Shown: positions 62,740-64,000 of the stretch, piece by piece | Position numbering within the stretch: the stretch's first letter is position 1 | Layout: every line of letters begins with the position of its first letter | Assembly: GCA_003952965.2 (NCBI GenBank) | Contig: CM025849.1 | Span: forward strand, 16,646,493-16,710,492 | Length of the DNA: 64,000 nucleotides | DNA from: Morella rubra | Taxonomy: Eukaryota; Streptophyta; Magnoliopsida; Fagales; Myricaceae | Direction of reading: 5' to 3' | The notes under the pieces: generated by a model | The model's input: only the letters and a program-made list of their open reading frames with translations | Database searches by the model: none | What the model was told of the DNA's origin: nothing | Program-made: the position numbers and the translations under genes

Positions 62740-63999
62740 AATTGATGAAGTACAAGGGAGTGAAATGAGCTCCAACAACTTATTTGAAGGAGATGAAGCA
62801 CATCAAGAGAATGGACATGCCACTTGGTAAAACTAGACGGACATGTCGAGAGAATATTCTAGCAATTCTAGTTTGTTAAGTTGACAACAAGTTGGAACCA
62901 GAAAATGCGATAAGAGAGCCTAACATGAACAATGAACAAATGTGTGTGAATACATGGTGTCAAACCCCAACGAATTTTTATTCTTTATATCTTAAAACTT
63001 CACACACCTCAAATGTAACATCCCTGGCCATGTCCAGCCCTCAAAAAATATTATATCAGGCCTATATTTTGTTCACAGCTTATTTATGGAAGAGAATTTC
63101 TAAAATGAAGGAGCCCTTTCAGAGGATTCCTAGGATTGCCTAAAGTGTGTGTTACTGGACATTAATTTCTGACTAGATGTATAGTTCTTAGGTTTAAAAC
63201 ATCTGCAAAAAAACTACAAAAAATTGAGGTTAAAAGATAAGTCAAACTCGATAAAACTTTTTGGGTCGACAAAGGTTCAGAAAATTTTTAGAGCTTTAAT
63301 CTTCACCTCGTAGAAGAAATTAAGATTTTTGTGGCTAATGTTAAGCTACTGACCATCTAACTAACACATAGCAACAACAAAGAAAGTTAATCATAAGGGA
63401 GATGACAGAGCCCTCATCTGAGATGATCTCTCCACTGAAAAAGGGTAATATATATGGTCAACACCAAACATGAAACCCTTAGTGCAACTCTCACACACAA
63501 TGATATATCATATTCAAGGAGGGGAGTTAGATTTCTCTGGCTGGCAAATGTAGATTGGGAAATGTATTTGTTAACATCACTTGACTTTAGAGCTGTCCTG
63601 CCCGCAGCCCATGTATTTATCGGTTCCATTCAAATCCAACTAAAATTCCGGATGTAAATCCTAGCCTCCTAGGTTGAGAAACGATTTGGACCAAAAACAT
63701 AGGTTGAGTGTTAAAATTTTGGAGAGGTTAAAATTTTAGGGTATTGAAATTGGTGAAAAAGTTGAAGAGAGAAATGATTTGAATGAATTTTTTATATTTT
63801 ATTTATATGAAAAGTAATGATTTGATGGAGAGAAAGAGATTATATTGTAATTATTATTTTATTGTGTTAAAATTTGAAAAGGCTAAAATTTTAGTTAACA
63901 AACACAACCATAGTCAATTGGGTAATAGCCCTATATCAACAAAGCAGTGCATCTGTTATAATCATCAAACCAAGCCGGGAAGTTAAGATAAAATTTTCC
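62740..63999 (-). other. XLG intron running off the window
   Basis: No exon with the expected P-loop motif was found between the acceptor at 62731 and the window end, so this intron exceeds 1.2 kb. It contains the MITE at about 63690-63912. Confidence 0.6.
63690..63912. mobile_element. AT-rich MITE, copy 5, in an XLG intron
   Basis: It contains GTTAAAATTTTGGAGAGGTT, ATTGAAATTGGTGAAAAAGT, AGTAATGATTTGATGGAGAG and the end AAATTTTAGTTAACAAACAC. It joins the left-half motifs of copy 2 and the right-half motifs of copy 3, so it is the most complete long member in the window. Confidence 0.6.
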
Positions 64000-64000
64000 G

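Overview
The window looks like nuclear DNA from a eudicot plant, probably woody. The host genes have many GT-AG introns and encode plant-specific families (a SYP13-group syntaxin and an extra-large G protein). The spaces between them are AT-rich and full of plant transposon relics: L1-type LINEs, hAT, PIF/Harbinger and CACTA DNA elements, MITEs, a tRNA-derived SINE, and Ty1/copia and miniature LTR elements. The species cannot be named from the sequence alone. No rRNA or tRNA gene and no CRISPR array was seen.

Host genes. (1) 1-2946, + strand: the 3' half of a SYP132-type plasma-membrane syntaxin, cut by the window edge. It has two candidate last exons in tandem (1157-1330 and 2788-2946), each encoding the end of the SNARE helix plus a membrane anchor. 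(2) 15131-15376, - strand: an 81-residue protein with a signal peptide, possibly a peptide-hormone precursor. (3) 28911-34713, + strand: a complete six-exon gene for proteasome lid subunit RPN9 (387 residues). (4) 59099-62730, - strand: the last four exons of an XLG-type extra-large G-protein alpha subunit, whose 5' part lies beyond the window.

Layout. 3.1-5.8 kb: intergenic. 5.8-8.6 kb: decayed hAT transposase. 8.6-10.6 kb: AT-rich spacer. 10.6-14.0 kb: relic of a 'putative plant transposon protein' gene, a GATCGATC-rich block and a CACTA-type terminus carrying a nested foldback element. 15.5-28.8 kb: gene-poor and MITE-rich, with a SINE, a hAT MITE and TRIM-like LTRs. 34.8-37.2 kb: spacer. 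37.2-42.0 kb: LINE on the - strand. 44.2-45.3 kb: PIF/Harbinger relic. 45.6-54.2 kb: a Ty1/copia relic in two oppositely oriented parts flanking an apparent inversion of about 4.6 kb. 54.2-56.2 kb: spacer ending in a hAT terminal fragment. 56.6-58.7 kb: truncated LINE split by a Tourist-like MITE. 59-64 kb: XLG gene, with a TRIM LTR and MITEs in its introns.

The host genes do not form a pathway cluster; they act separately in membrane fusion, protein degradation and G-protein signalling. The most interesting biology is the duplicated terminal exon of the syntaxin, an arrangement linked in other plants to a symbiosis-dedicated SNARE isoform. The next best leads are the small secreted-peptide gene and the inversion.
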